Shown here one piece after another: positions 46,788 to 54,270 of a stretch of 64,000 nt of DNA. This stretch comes from Rhodobacteraceae bacterium IMCC1909 (lineage in GTDB: Bacteria > Pseudomonadota > Alphaproteobacteria > Rhodobacterales > Rhodobacteraceae). Under the pieces are notes generated by a model. It saw only the letters and a list, made by a program, of their open reading frames with translations. It did not search any database and was not told where the DNA came from. How positions within the stretch are numbered: position 1 is the stretch's first letter; every line of letters starts with the position of its first letter. The stretch spans positions 682,001 to 746,000 of the forward strand of contig JAPDHM010000001.1 of NCBI GenBank assembly GCA_030704425.1, read 5' to 3'. A program made the position numbers and the translations under genes.

Positions 46788-47047
46788 CTCTTGGTTTTGC
46801 TGAACCCAATGCTGAGGGATGGGTCTTTGAGCCAGTTTACATAGAGGTCGAGTATAAGAACTCTCAGGCTCTCCTTAACTGTTCGTTTGGGATTACGATT
46901 GCCCTTGCCCTTGGATTCTACAGAGGTCAGGCCAGCAGCATCGTAAAGGTCATTACACAGCTTCTTTATCTCAGGGTGATCTGACCATGTATGGACATCT
47001 AAGGGTTCAGAGTGCCATCGGTCTATCTTAGGCAGGTCGTCTTCCAT
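46788..47047 (-). pseudogene. truncated Rhodobacterales plasmid/phage-type conserved protein
   Basis: The N-terminal 86 residues (DDLPKIDRWHSEPLDVHTWS, KRTVKESLRVLILDLYVNWL, PSLSIGFSKTK) are cut by the IS3 end at 46,788. As far as I recall, proteins with LYVxxxxDPxLxIGxSR at this place are common next to replication genes of plasmids and prophages in this order; function unknown. The remaining part is not found on the other side of the IS, so a deletion followed the insertion. Confidence 0.5.
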
Positions 47048-47268
47048 AGCGTCTCTCTTGGTTTGATCATTTCGGGTAACTTACCACTACAGTAGCGACC
47101 CATCCCATTGAATAACAATAGTTAACAACCCCAATGCTATGATTGTCGTTCTCACATGGCAATATAACCAGTGCTTTAGCCTGTTAGCTTACGAAGTATT
47201 ATCAGGGGTTTAGCGTGTGTGCTTTGCCGTGGGCTTTAATTTTCATCGGGGGGGAGTGTTTTGCTTTT

Positions 47269-47649
47269 TTATGCTGGAAACACGATGTCCGAAATTGCAA
47301 ACATTTTCCATTCACCGCTCACTTTTTTGTAAGCATAGAAACCCGTGGCTTCTTCAATCAACGAACCATCTTTGCGAAGCCTTCGAGTATTTCGCATTAA
47401 AAGATGGGCTTTGTTCTCGCCTACAGCCACGACGTCGATCTCAAATGAATCGCTTCTATCCCAGCCCTTAGAAGCCTTCATATCTGCTGGGTTAATCGGA
47501 AACTGATCCAACATAGTTACACTGTCGCCACCTATGTATGCTAATGGATAACTGATACAGTTGTTAATGGCATCTAAGTCGTTAGCATTAAATGCTGCTA
47601 AGTACCTTTGGTAAGCAACAAGTAGGCTAGCACGTTCCACTTTATCCAT
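47269..47649 (-). CDS. SnoaL-like (NTF2-fold) protein
   Basis: From the ATG at 47,649, with AAAGGA just upstream, this is a 126-residue NTF2-fold protein: VERASLLVAYQRYLAAFNAND, then VVAVGENKAHLLMRNTRRLR and EWKMFAISDIVF. The catalytic role is unknown. It is a lone gene; a short palindrome (GTCACATAGGTGAC) lies 36 bp upstream and may be an operator. Confidence 0.7.
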   Translation of the reverse strand: MDKVERASLLVAYQRYLAAFNANDLDAINNCISYPLAYIGGDSVTMLDQFPINPADMKASKGWDRSDSFEIDVVAVGENKAHLLMRNTRRLRKDGSLIEEATGFYAYKKVSGEWKMFAISDIVFPA

Positions 47650-47684
47650 CATCAAAATCCTTTTTCTAACCATAACATTTAAGC

Positions 47685-47698
47685 GTCACATAGGTGAC
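47685..47698. promoter_or_regulatory. small palindrome upstream of the SnoaL-like gene
   Basis: GTCAC and GTGAC surround ATAG. The site lies between the SnoaL gene (start 47,649, minus) and the divergent serine recombinase gene. An operator role is a guess from position; five-base arms can occur by chance. Confidence 0.3.
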
Positions 47699-47745
47699 TA
47701 CGTCAACTGATTATCCAGCTAATTCAGGCTTTATTCTATTTTAAC

Positions 47746-47862
47746 GGTAACACTCTAGTGTACTTAAAGTGTGCTACTGAATGTTACCATATAGTAGTAA
47801 CATAAAGGTACAAATTTATTTACTTGTAACTAGAATCACTTTAATCTAGACTCATATGTTAC
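47746..47862. repeat. cluster of TGTTAC/GTAACA words before the serine recombinase gene
   Basis: GGTAACA (47,746), TGTTACC (47,782), GTAACA (47,797), TTGTAAC (47,824) and TGTTAC (47,857) lie in 117 AT-rich bases directly upstream of the recombinase start, in both orientations. The first two form a 7-bp inverted repeat. Serine recombinases usually bind such paired sites near their own gene, so this may be a res-like site. That is inferred from position and repetition. Confidence 0.45.
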
Positions 47863-47876
47863 TAATGAGGTATGTG

Positions 47877-48431
47877 ATGTCTTTAATCGGGTACAAACGA
47901 GTTAGCTCCGACAGTCAGTCCACGGATCGTCAGGACTTGGGTGAACTTGATAAGGTCTTTGAGGAGAAGCTATCGGGCAAGAGCGCATCTGATCGACCAG
48001 CCTTAGTTGCCATGATTGATTACGCTCGTGAGGGCGATACTGTTAAAGTTCACTCCATAGACCGACTGGCAAGAGACTTACGTGATCTACAGTCGATCAT
48101 CAGTCAGCTTAACGACAAGGGTGTCACTATCTCATTCTTAAGTGAGAACCTGACGTTTAGTGCTGGTGCCGATGATGCCTTCGCTAAACTACAACTACAG
48201 ATGATGGGCGCTTTTGCTGAGTTTGAGCGTAACATTATACGCAAGCGTCAGGCGGAGGGCATCGCCAAAGCCAAAGAGCGTGGTGTGTACAAGAACCGCA
48301 AGCGTAAGCCTGTCATAGACCGTGATGAGGTACGCAAGCTCAAGGCTGAGGGTCTGTCCACGTACAAGATAGCTGACCAGATGGGCATCTCACGTATGTC
48401 TGTACATAGGATACTCAATAACGCTGCCTGA
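47877..48431 (+). CDS. serine recombinase (resolvase/invertase family)
   Basis: From the ATG at 47,877 (GAGG upstream) this is a 184-residue small serine recombinase. The nucleophile region is IGYKRVSSDSQSTDRQ, the catalytic Arg region is HSIDRLARDLRDLQ, and the long helix includes AFAEFERNIIRKRQAEGI. The C-terminal helix-turn-helix (GLSTYKIADQMGISRMSVHR) binds DNA. Such proteins resolve cointegrates or invert DNA. It is intact and has a repeat cluster upstream. Confidence 0.88.
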   Translation: MSLIGYKRVSSDSQSTDRQDLGELDKVFEEKLSGKSASDRPALVAMIDYAREGDTVKVHSIDRLARDLRDLQSIISQLNDKGVTISFLSENLTFSAGADDAFAKLQLQMMGAFAEFERNIIRKRQAEGIAKAKERGVYKNRKRKPVIDRDEVRKLKAEGLSTYKIADQMGISRMSVHRILNNAA

Positions 48432-48633
48432 TGCACCAAACTCCCTAGCTCACCACTTAATAAACCTATGCAATCGTGCTTGTAAGAGGCTCTCTGTGAG
48501 GCTGATGGGGCCCTTAGATTCATAGCCAAACGAATTGGGTTGGCCCGGTTTGCAGGTGTGAATCCAAGGTGATGATCAATATAGAACTGGTTCTAAGATC
48601 GAATGCCTCACTTATTACAAAGTAAATCGCTGC

Positions 48634-48996
48634 CTATGGTAACCGTCTAAAGCCACCTTGCATTACTTGATAAGTGAAACCAAATGCAGCAACCCTTTCT
48701 TTAACGACATCGGTCACCGCACCCAAATAGGTAAATTTTTGTGGATTAGTACATGCCATGAAAGTTTCGCCATACGTTTCAATATTTTTCATATGAACCG
48801 CCTGTGCTTCTTCGTCAGCAAATGTTTCAATAAGCGTAGCTTGGCTTTTGTTCTCTGAAATATACCATTCAAACATTAAAGTGCCGGAACAACCCTGTTC
48901 AGTGGCTGACCATTCCTCAACCAACTGCTCAAATGTTTTGTAATCTGTGATTTCCAATTCCACATATGCAGTCATGTGTTTTGGTTGAGCTTTCAT
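48634..48996 (-). CDS. antibiotic-biosynthesis-monooxygenase-like (ABM) protein
   Basis: From the ATG at 48,996 this is a 120-residue single-domain protein of the dimeric alpha-beta barrel type: MTAYVELEITDYKTFEQLVEEW, then LMFEWYISENKSQATLIETF and HMKNIETYGETF. ABM-type proteins oxidise or bind small aromatic compounds without cofactors. It is divergent from an HxlR regulator gene (117 bp between), which is the usual arrangement for HxlR-controlled stress genes. Confidence 0.7.
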   Translation of the reverse strand: MKAQPKHMTAYVELEITDYKTFEQLVEEWSATEQGCSGTLMFEWYISENKSQATLIETFADEEAQAVHMKNIETYGETFMACTNPQKFTYLGAVTDVVKERVAAFGFTYQVMQGGFRRLP

Positions 48997-49113
48997 GTTA
49001 TGTCCAATCCTCTGTCTGTTGATTTTATCAAGTCTCTTAAACAGCTTAAATTGCATCATTAACGAAAATATACTAACGTTGCTAAACCAGTTTTATAATG
49101 AAAGGGGTTCAGC

Positions 49114-49587
49114 GTGATACAAGGAAGCATTGAAAGAGACATCTGCCCGATTGGTCTCGCTGCGGATTTGATTGGCGATAAGTGGTCGCTCGTAATTCTC
49201 AGGGACATTTCTATACTCAGCCGCCGGAATTTTAATCAGCTGTTTAAGCAAAACTTGGAAGGCATTTCGTCAGGAACCCTCGCCAAACGTTTAAAACGTC
49301 TGATGGATATTGGCTTATTAACTGTGTCAAAAGATCAGGCCCATTCGCAAAAAAAGCTTTATTGCTTAACGGAATCCGCAATCCAGTTTATCCCAATCAT
49401 ATTTAATTTGGCGCATTGGGCCGATGTGCATCATCATCCAAGCCAAATATTTATTAAGCCAATCGAAGCCTATCTCGGGGATGATAAAGGCCTAATAGAT
49501 AATTTTTTAAATGGACTGCGACAAATACATTTGGAACACAAACCTTTAGCTGAGGTTGATGAGATCTTTTTGGAGCTTGCTTCATAA
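49114..49587 (+). CDS. HxlR-family transcriptional regulator
   Basis: From a GTG at 49,114 with AAAGGGG upstream, this 157-residue winged-helix protein has the HxlR signature: CPIGLAADLIGDKWSLVILRDI, RRNFNQLF, GISSGTLAKRLKRLMDIGLL. The N-terminal Cys is typical of redox- or electrophile-sensing members. It probably regulates itself and the divergent ABM gene. A TATAAT-like box lies just before its start (TTTTATAATG at about 49,090). Confidence 0.85.
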   Translation: MIQGSIERDICPIGLAADLIGDKWSLVILRDISILSRRNFNQLFKQNLEGISSGTLAKRLKRLMDIGLLTVSKDQAHSQKKLYCLTESAIQFIPIIFNLAHWADVHHHPSQIFIKPIEAYLGDDKGLIDNFLNGLRQIHLEHKPLAEVDEIFLELAS

Positions 49588-49793
49588 GGTCGCCTTAATT
49601 TTAAATCTTGTTTAAATACAGAAGTGGTTATTCAACCCGATGTTACAGCCCATGAGGTACGACAGACAGCCAGATGCCATAACTGTGGCGTGGAGGGTAA
49701 CAACACGTATCAGATCGTTTACACGGGCAACTCAAGTAGTCGGAGACTACGCCCCCTTGATATTGCTATGGATGGTGCTGGGGTTAGGTCGGA

Positions 49794-51338
49794 TCAGTTC
49801 TCGTAGAAACCCCAGTCTGACACCGCAAATATAGCAGTCATATCATCAAATAGTATTTCAGGTGGCGTCTTGGTGCCGTACTCTTTGTGTATCTTGGAGC
49901 TACCATCGGAAATGTGTCCCATGATGTATTCCGCTCTAGCCAAATCTATTCTTGCTGCTGCACTCCTGTCTCTTAGCGTGTGCCTTGCTGAGTAGGGGAC
50001 GACTGCTCTGTCTGATATTCCCATGACATTATTTACGATGTTTCTGAGGGCTGCTGAGGCGTTCTCATGGCCCTTCTTACGGTAATGTCTCGGGAATAAA
50101 GGGGCGTCACCTGCAGTTGGTAATTTGTATGATCGAAAGGCATCCAGCACAGGCGACAACAAGGGAACGGCCCTCTCTAGATCACTCTTTTCCATGCGCC
50201 TAATTGAGTTTGTACGATACACAACATGAGGCATATTGCTATCAATTCGTAGGTCTCTGACTTGTAGACCCGCTGCTTCGCTTGTTCTACAACCAGTGTA
50301 GATCATAAGCAGTCCAATCAGTTTAACTTCTTCATCTGATATATTGATAATATTATTTAAATACTCACTTAATTCTTCTGGCTTAAACGAACGTCGTTCT
50401 TCACGCTCATCCTTTTCACGTTTCTTATTGGACAGTCCAGAGAATGGATTGAAGATCGACTGACCCTTCTTCTCTCGGTTCCAACAATTAACCACTGCAC
50501 TAAGTGTATTATTGTATCGGTTGCGTGTACCTGCCTTGGGATACGTTTTCCAAAGCCAGTCCTTCACAGTTTGTCTGTCGAGGTCTTCAAGCCGCATGTT
50601 GTCGCCACCCATGGCTTTTTCAAATCGTTTGAGCAGCCCTCTGGTTTTGGTCTCCCATTTGGCCTCAACATCAGGCAAGCGAATCTTCTCTTGCTTGTTC
50701 GTTTTAATGTAAAGCTCCGCAGCGTCTGACCATGTGGCGTGGGAGGTTACTTTGGTTTCACCTGATACAATTAGGTACTGGGCTATAAGGGGATCATTCG
50801 GGTCTGCTGGTTTGTAGGGGGTCTGGTATCCATATTCTCCCCAGCGACCCGACTGATAGTCTTTTGCTCGTTGTTCTTCATCAATGTACTCATCTAAAAT
50901 GAAATCTAGCAGTAGCTCCTCATGCTCTCGGACTTTAAGTTTCCATTCTTTGATTTTCTGCGGAAAGTTTTGAATTTCTTCGTCGGTGGCGTCTACACCT
51001 AAGGTAGGAGCTTGATCTGGATGAACTCCATATTTGACAGCCATTTGCTTTGCCGACGAAATAGCTGACTGATTAGACGGTTGCGTCTTTGGAACTTCTC
51101 CGTGCAATAATTCCTCTGCTTTACGCTTAGTAGCCTCAAAGCGTTCGTTTTCAGCCGCCCATCTACGCTGAGCAACGGATTCAATCTTGGTATCAAGCGC
51201 CTTCTTCCATTCTGTGAGTAATTTCCCTTTTGAACTTCGGGGGAAATGTTCTTGCAGAGACGGGGGAACACGACGCCGGTACTCAAAGAAGCCTGTTTTG
51301 GACTGGAACAAATAGCTAATTTTGGGAGCCATAGACAA
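49794..51338 (-). CDS. tyrosine integrase of the tRNA-Asn island
   Basis: The 514-residue integrase has an N-terminal DUF6538-like domain (SYLFQSKTGFFEYRRRVPPSLQ), a core-binding domain around 260-330 and a catalytic domain. The catalytic residues are Arg in YTGCRTSEAAG, His and Arg in SARHTLRDR, His in GHISDG and Tyr in HKEYGT. It lies 90 bp from the tRNA-Asn 3' end and reads away from it, the standard layout for an integrase that uses that site. The arm-type boxes lie between it and the tRNA. It appears intact, so the island may still excise. Confidence 0.92.
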   Translation of the reverse strand: MSMAPKISYLFQSKTGFFEYRRRVPPSLQEHFPRSSKGKLLTEWKKALDTKIESVAQRRWAAENERFEATKRKAEELLHGEVPKTQPSNQSAISSAKQMAVKYGVHPDQAPTLGVDATDEEIQNFPQKIKEWKLKVREHEELLLDFILDEYIDEEQRAKDYQSGRWGEYGYQTPYKPADPNDPLIAQYLIVSGETKVTSHATWSDAAELYIKTNKQEKIRLPDVEAKWETKTRGLLKRFEKAMGGDNMRLEDLDRQTVKDWLWKTYPKAGTRNRYNNTLSAVVNCWNREKKGQSIFNPFSGLSNKKREKDEREERRSFKPEELSEYLNNIINISDEEVKLIGLLMIYTGCRTSEAAGLQVRDLRIDSNMPHVVYRTNSIRRMEKSDLERAVPLLSPVLDAFRSYKLPTAGDAPLFPRHYRKKGHENASAALRNIVNNVMGISDRAVVPYSARHTLRDRSAAARIDLARAEYIMGHISDGSSKIHKEYGTKTPPEILFDDMTAIFAVSDWGFYEN

Positions 51339-51344
51339 AACCTG

Positions 51345-51374
51345 TGTACCGTTTATGTACCGATTTTGTGTACC
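51345..51374 (+). repeat. integrase arm-type boxes (tRNA side)
   Basis: Three direct TGTACC words start at 51,345, 51,356 and 51,369. The spacing equals that of the set at 33,491-33,520 inside the other end. They overlap the promoter region of the integrase gene, so integrase binding here could also repress its own transcription. Confidence 0.7.
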
Positions 51375-51423
51375 TTGTCTGTAAATAAGTCAACAATCAT
51401 TGAACATTAGGGGAAATATTATG

Positions 51424-51448
51424 TTAAATGGCTCCGGCGGTAGGGATC
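51424..51448. other. attL-like core within tRNA-Asn
   Basis: These 25 bases are identical to 33,407-33,431. They cover the CCA end, the acceptor strand and part of the T arm of the tRNA and extend five bases beyond it. Confidence 0.88.
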
Positions 51449-51503
51449 GAACCTACGACCAATTGATTAACAGTCAACTGCTCTACCGCTGAGCTACGCC
51501 GGA
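51429..51503 (-). tRNA. tRNA-Asn (GTT)
   Basis: Read on the minus strand, a complete 75-base cloverleaf: acceptor TCCGGCG paired with CGCCGGA, then discriminator G and encoded CCA. The D arm is GCTCAGCGGTAGAGC, the anticodon loop is CTGTTAA with anticodon GTT, and the T arm has GGTTCGATCC. It is the attachment gene of the island to its left. The integrase gene of the second element begins 111 bp from its 5' end. Confidence 0.97.
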
Positions 51504-51510
51504 CCACTGG

Positions 51511-51540
51511 GGGCGGATATATATAACACCATATTTTATT
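51511..51540 (-). promoter_or_regulatory. likely promoter of tRNA-Asn
   Basis: On the minus strand, TTGCAA and TATATA are separated by about 16 bases, with about 14 bases from the latter to the mature tRNA 5' end. This fits a normal sigma-70 promoter, suggesting that the 5' flank of the tRNA is still its own. Confidence 0.5.
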
Positions 51541-51613
51541 GCAATAATTGTTTCTATACTTTACGCTAACCAAACATAAGCTTCCATAACTTGTCTGGCT
51601 GAATGTCTGGCTC

Positions 51614-52852
51614 ATGCTCTCTATAATACATTGCAACATTGATCGCCGCGCAATCGAGAAGGCTACCAAGCAACGAAAGGCTTTGGGGACGAAGGTAACT
51701 CTCGTCGATCCGTCTGGGCTTCGATTGGCCATAAACGCCCAGAGCGCCAGTTGGACATACAATTATCGCCAGCGTGGTGTTGATTACTACGGCAAGCGTC
51801 ATCCACAAAAAACTATTAAGGTTGGTGATCCTGTCACAATGACGCCGCAAGAGGCTAGGTTTCGTGTTGAGGAAATTAAGGCTGAGGTGAGGGCAGGGGG
51901 CGACCCAGTTCACACTATCGAGCAGGCAAAATTAAAGGCTGAACAAGCTGATTTCAAACAACGTGCTTCGTCTTTTTGGTTGGAAACTTATCGCGTTGCC
52001 TTTTTGGGTGATGGTTCAAAGCATAAAAATGATGAGTTCATGCACGCAAGAACAGCTTTGCTTGAGCTGAACCTACTAGAAGCCCCCCCTCAAAGCATTT
52101 CGGCCAAGGTATTACGTGAATTAGTTATGTTACACGAAGCCAAGTTATCCACTGGCCGGCACAGGTTTGGCGCGCTCTCTCGCTTTTTGGACTTTTTAGT
52201 AGATGAGGATGTGATCGAACATAATCCTGCAAGAGATTTATCACGACGCCATAGACCAAAAACGCCGAAGCCGCGCGATACATTTTATTCGATTGATGAA
52301 TTGAAAAAGCTTTGGCAGCCTAGGGAGAAGTTGAGTAGCAATTATTTGTTGTTCGTTAGGTTCATGATTGCCTGCCCCCTGCGTATGTCCGAGGCTGCAA
52401 ATTTAACTGTTAACGAGGTTCTCTTGCCTGAAAAAGAAATCAGGCTTTCCTCATCGATGACAAAAAATAGTGAGTCATTTTCAATGCCGTTAACTGGACT
52501 TATGATTGAACAATTGAATTTTGATAATTCTGACAATGCTTCGCGCCTTTTCCAGCTATCGAGTAAAGTTGGTCAGCCGATGAGCGCTTGGTCTTATTTT
52601 AACAAAACAGTGCGAGTCAGCACTGGCGTCCTGGAGTTCAATTTACACGATTTGAGGCGAACCTTTTCGAGTTTGATGTCAGAGCATTCTGACTTTTCAG
52701 AAAGTCTTGTGGACAGTCTCTTAAATCACAAACGCTCCGCTACACGGCAGGGTGTTATGCGCCATTATCAACATGCAAAAAACCTCAAGCAGCGGCGAGA
52801 GGTTATGGAGTGGTGGTGCGATTTCTTGGAGCGTGAGATAATCAATGGATGA
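51614..52852 (+). CDS. tyrosine integrase with DUF4102 arm-binding domain
   Basis: The 412-residue P4-type integrase has an N-terminal DUF4102 arm-binding domain (VTLVDPSGLRLAINAQSA, then MTPQEARFRVEEIKAEVRAG), a SAM-like core-binding domain (about 115-210) and a catalytic domain. Catalytic residues are Arg in ACPLRMSEAANL, His and Arg in HDLRRTFSS, His in LNHKRSA and Tyr in MRHYQHA. It overlaps the next gene by 8 bp. Integrases of this type normally use tRNA 3' ends, yet this gene lies on the 5' side of tRNA-Asn, so its attachment site is not clear. Confidence 0.9.
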   Translation: MLSIIHCNIDRRAIEKATKQRKALGTKVTLVDPSGLRLAINAQSASWTYNYRQRGVDYYGKRHPQKTIKVGDPVTMTPQEARFRVEEIKAEVRAGGDPVHTIEQAKLKAEQADFKQRASSFWLETYRVAFLGDGSKHKNDEFMHARTALLELNLLEAPPQSISAKVLRELVMLHEAKLSTGRHRFGALSRFLDFLVDEDVIEHNPARDLSRRHRPKTPKPRDTFYSIDELKKLWQPREKLSSNYLLFVRFMIACPLRMSEAANLTVNEVLLPEKEIRLSSSMTKNSESFSMPLTGLMIEQLNFDNSDNASRLFQLSSKVGQPMSAWSYFNKTVRVSTGVLEFNLHDLRRTFSSLMSEHSDFSESLVDSLLNHKRSATRQGVMRHYQHAKNLKQRREVMEWWCDFLEREIING

Positions 52853-53489
52853 AGAATTTGACACTGATATTCTTGCGCTTGCAACGTTGCTTGAATGTGA
52901 TCCGGCTATAGTCCGGATATACTATGAGAAGCACAAAATTAGCGAAGTCTTAGACACCCAAGAAAGTTCAAGATTACTTACTGATGCAAACAACTATTCA
53001 TTGGCTTTCGATAAAGTTCGGTCAGCACGAGCGGCCATTTCTAATTTGTCAAACTTTGAAAAGGCAGTCCTCTCAATTCAAGAATTTGATCCAGAGAGGA
53101 GCCTGAGGGAATTGGAAAAATTTTTGAGTGAAAAAGTTGAGACGCGGCGTGCGATGAGGGCTGAATACTCAATTCAAGGGGGCAAGAACGTCAAAGCCAA
53201 TGCTGTCGCAAATATGGTGCTGGATTTATTTCTTCACTTAAAATTGGAAATCAACTTAACCAAAACTTCCGCAACCAAACACACTTCCGGAAATGCTCCA
53301 AGTTCACATTTTGCTCGCTGTGTAAACGAAGCACTCAAAATTACTCATACAGATGGCCGCCGAAAGAATGTAAACTTTAAAACAAGCGACGGTGAAACTG
53401 CTGTTGGTTCTCATGTCCAGTATGCACATTGGCAAGAGCCAGCTCGTCAAGCAATTGAATTATGGAAAAATAGAACTTCTAAAAAATAA
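52845..53489 (+). CDS. unknown element protein
   Basis: The 214-residue protein is mostly helical and charged (DEEFDTDILALATLLECDPA, later SNFEKAVLSIQEFDPERSLRE). The last part is basic. No domain is recognised. It overlaps the integrase stop by 8 bp, so the two are translated together; this is unusual for an integrase and suggests a role in integration, excision or immunity of the element. Confidence 0.55.
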   Translation: MDEEFDTDILALATLLECDPAIVRIYYEKHKISEVLDTQESSRLLTDANNYSLAFDKVRSARAAISNLSNFEKAVLSIQEFDPERSLRELEKFLSEKVETRRAMRAEYSIQGGKNVKANAVANMVLDLFLHLKLEINLTKTSATKHTSGNAPSSHFARCVNEALKITHTDGRRKNVNFKTSDGETAVGSHVQYAHWQEPARQAIELWKNRTSKK

Positions 53490-53564
53490 AAGAAGTTCCC
53501 CCGTCCCAAGGTGAAGCGCTTTTAGCAACGATAAGTCATCAGACTCTACGAAAAGGATATCGTG

Positions 53565-53807
53565 ATGACTTTTAAGACTGCTCACTGGGAGCCAGAATTG
53601 CCATTGCCACGCAATGCTGACCGCAAAACGCTCGCCGCCATTATCACTCACCATTATTTTCCGATCAGTCATCGGACACTACAGACGTGGCCTTTAACCG
53701 TGCGTCGACCTAACCGCGCATCAGTTTATGACGTGCAAGAGGCCATGGAGTTTGCTGAGAAGAAACTTTTGTCGGCGACAACTTACAAGCAAGCGGCAGA
53801 TTACTAA
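53565..53807 (+). CDS. small putative DNA-binding protein (excisionase/AlpA-like)
   Basis: From the ATG at 53,565, with AAAAGGA upstream, this is an 80-residue protein. ADRKTLAAIITHHYFPISHR followed by TLQTWPLTVRRPN resembles an AlpA/excisionase winged helix with its wing (RRPNRASVYDV). Its stop TAA shares its last base with the next ATG. Proteins of this sort control excision or early transcription in satellites. The assignment rests on pattern only. Confidence 0.5.
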   Translation: MTFKTAHWEPELPLPRNADRKTLAAIITHHYFPISHRTLQTWPLTVRRPNRASVYDVQEAMEFAEKKLLSATTYKQAADY

Positions 53808-54157
53808 TGGCCTTGCATCTCAAAGCCCCCCCGTCTTCGCTATATACCGGCTTAACCCCAGTATATAATCCCAGCCACAGAGAGCGCGATGATAGCTACG
53901 GCAAAGTCATCCTCCAACTTGCCCCACGCTGGCGCATTATCGAATGCCGCAACGCTGAGCAGTGGATCATCCAAAAGCGCTCTGCAGAACCCTTGGACCA
54001 AGGCAAGTGGACTGGCGTCAGCTATGTCGTGTCCCGAGACAAGCTAATCGCGCTCAGTACAAGCGTAGGATTGCTCTCAGAGCCATCTAAGCGGGCTGTG
54101 CTGCAGGCATTACCGCCAACAGCTCGAGAACATACTCTGAAGCAGGTTCGCCTATAA
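53807..54157 (+). CDS. unknown element protein
   Basis: The 116-residue protein has no recognised domain. Its centre (KVILQLAPRWRIIECRNAEQW, then IIQKRSAEPLDQGKWTG) looks like a small beta-rich fold and may be DNA- or RNA-binding. It overlaps the preceding gene by one base and is followed by a stem-loop. It is part of the compact element operon. Confidence 0.5.
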   Translation: MALHLKAPPSSLYTGLTPVYNPSHRERDDSYGKVILQLAPRWRIIECRNAEQWIIQKRSAEPLDQGKWTGVSYVVSRDKLIALSTSVGLLSEPSKRAVLQALPPTAREHTLKQVRL

Positions 54158-54161
54158 CGAA

Positions 54162-54185
54162 ACCGCGCGCCCGAAGGCACGCGGT
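54162..54185. terminator. stem-loop after the small element genes
   Basis: ACCGCGCGCC and GGCACGCGGT pair (one mismatch) around the tetraloop CGAA. No run of T follows, so it may be a processing or attenuation hairpin and not a true terminator. It separates the small early genes from the replication genes. Confidence 0.4.
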
Positions 54186-54270
54186 CTATGAGGCAGGTAA
54201 AGTTTGTAAGCTACTACCGATGCCATCATAGCATGTGTTGCTCGGCGCCGCATCATAAAAGGATGCTATT

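Larger units (their letters stand above)
33407..51448. mobile_element. 18-kb genomic island in the tRNA-Asn 3' end
   Basis: The island is bounded by a 25-bp direct repeat that includes the last 20 bases of tRNA-Asn (33,407-33,431 and 51,424-51,448). An integrase gene lies beside the tRNA. Triple TGTACC boxes occur just inside both ends with the same 11- and 13-bp spacing. Cargo, left to right: SOUL protein, membrane protein, bactofilin, HtpX, 2OG oxygenase, cytidylyltransferase, CDP-alcohol transferase, unknowns, photolyase-like protein, methyltransferase, BLUF sensor, HlyD-type adaptor, an IS3 element, SnoaL protein, serine recombinase, monooxygenase/HxlR pair. No conjugation genes are visible, so it would need help to move between cells. 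Confidence 0.85.

Noticed and set aside
51424-51762. Minus-strand frame of 112 codons across tRNA-Asn
   Set aside because: It overlaps a complete tRNA and the start of the second integrase; not coding.
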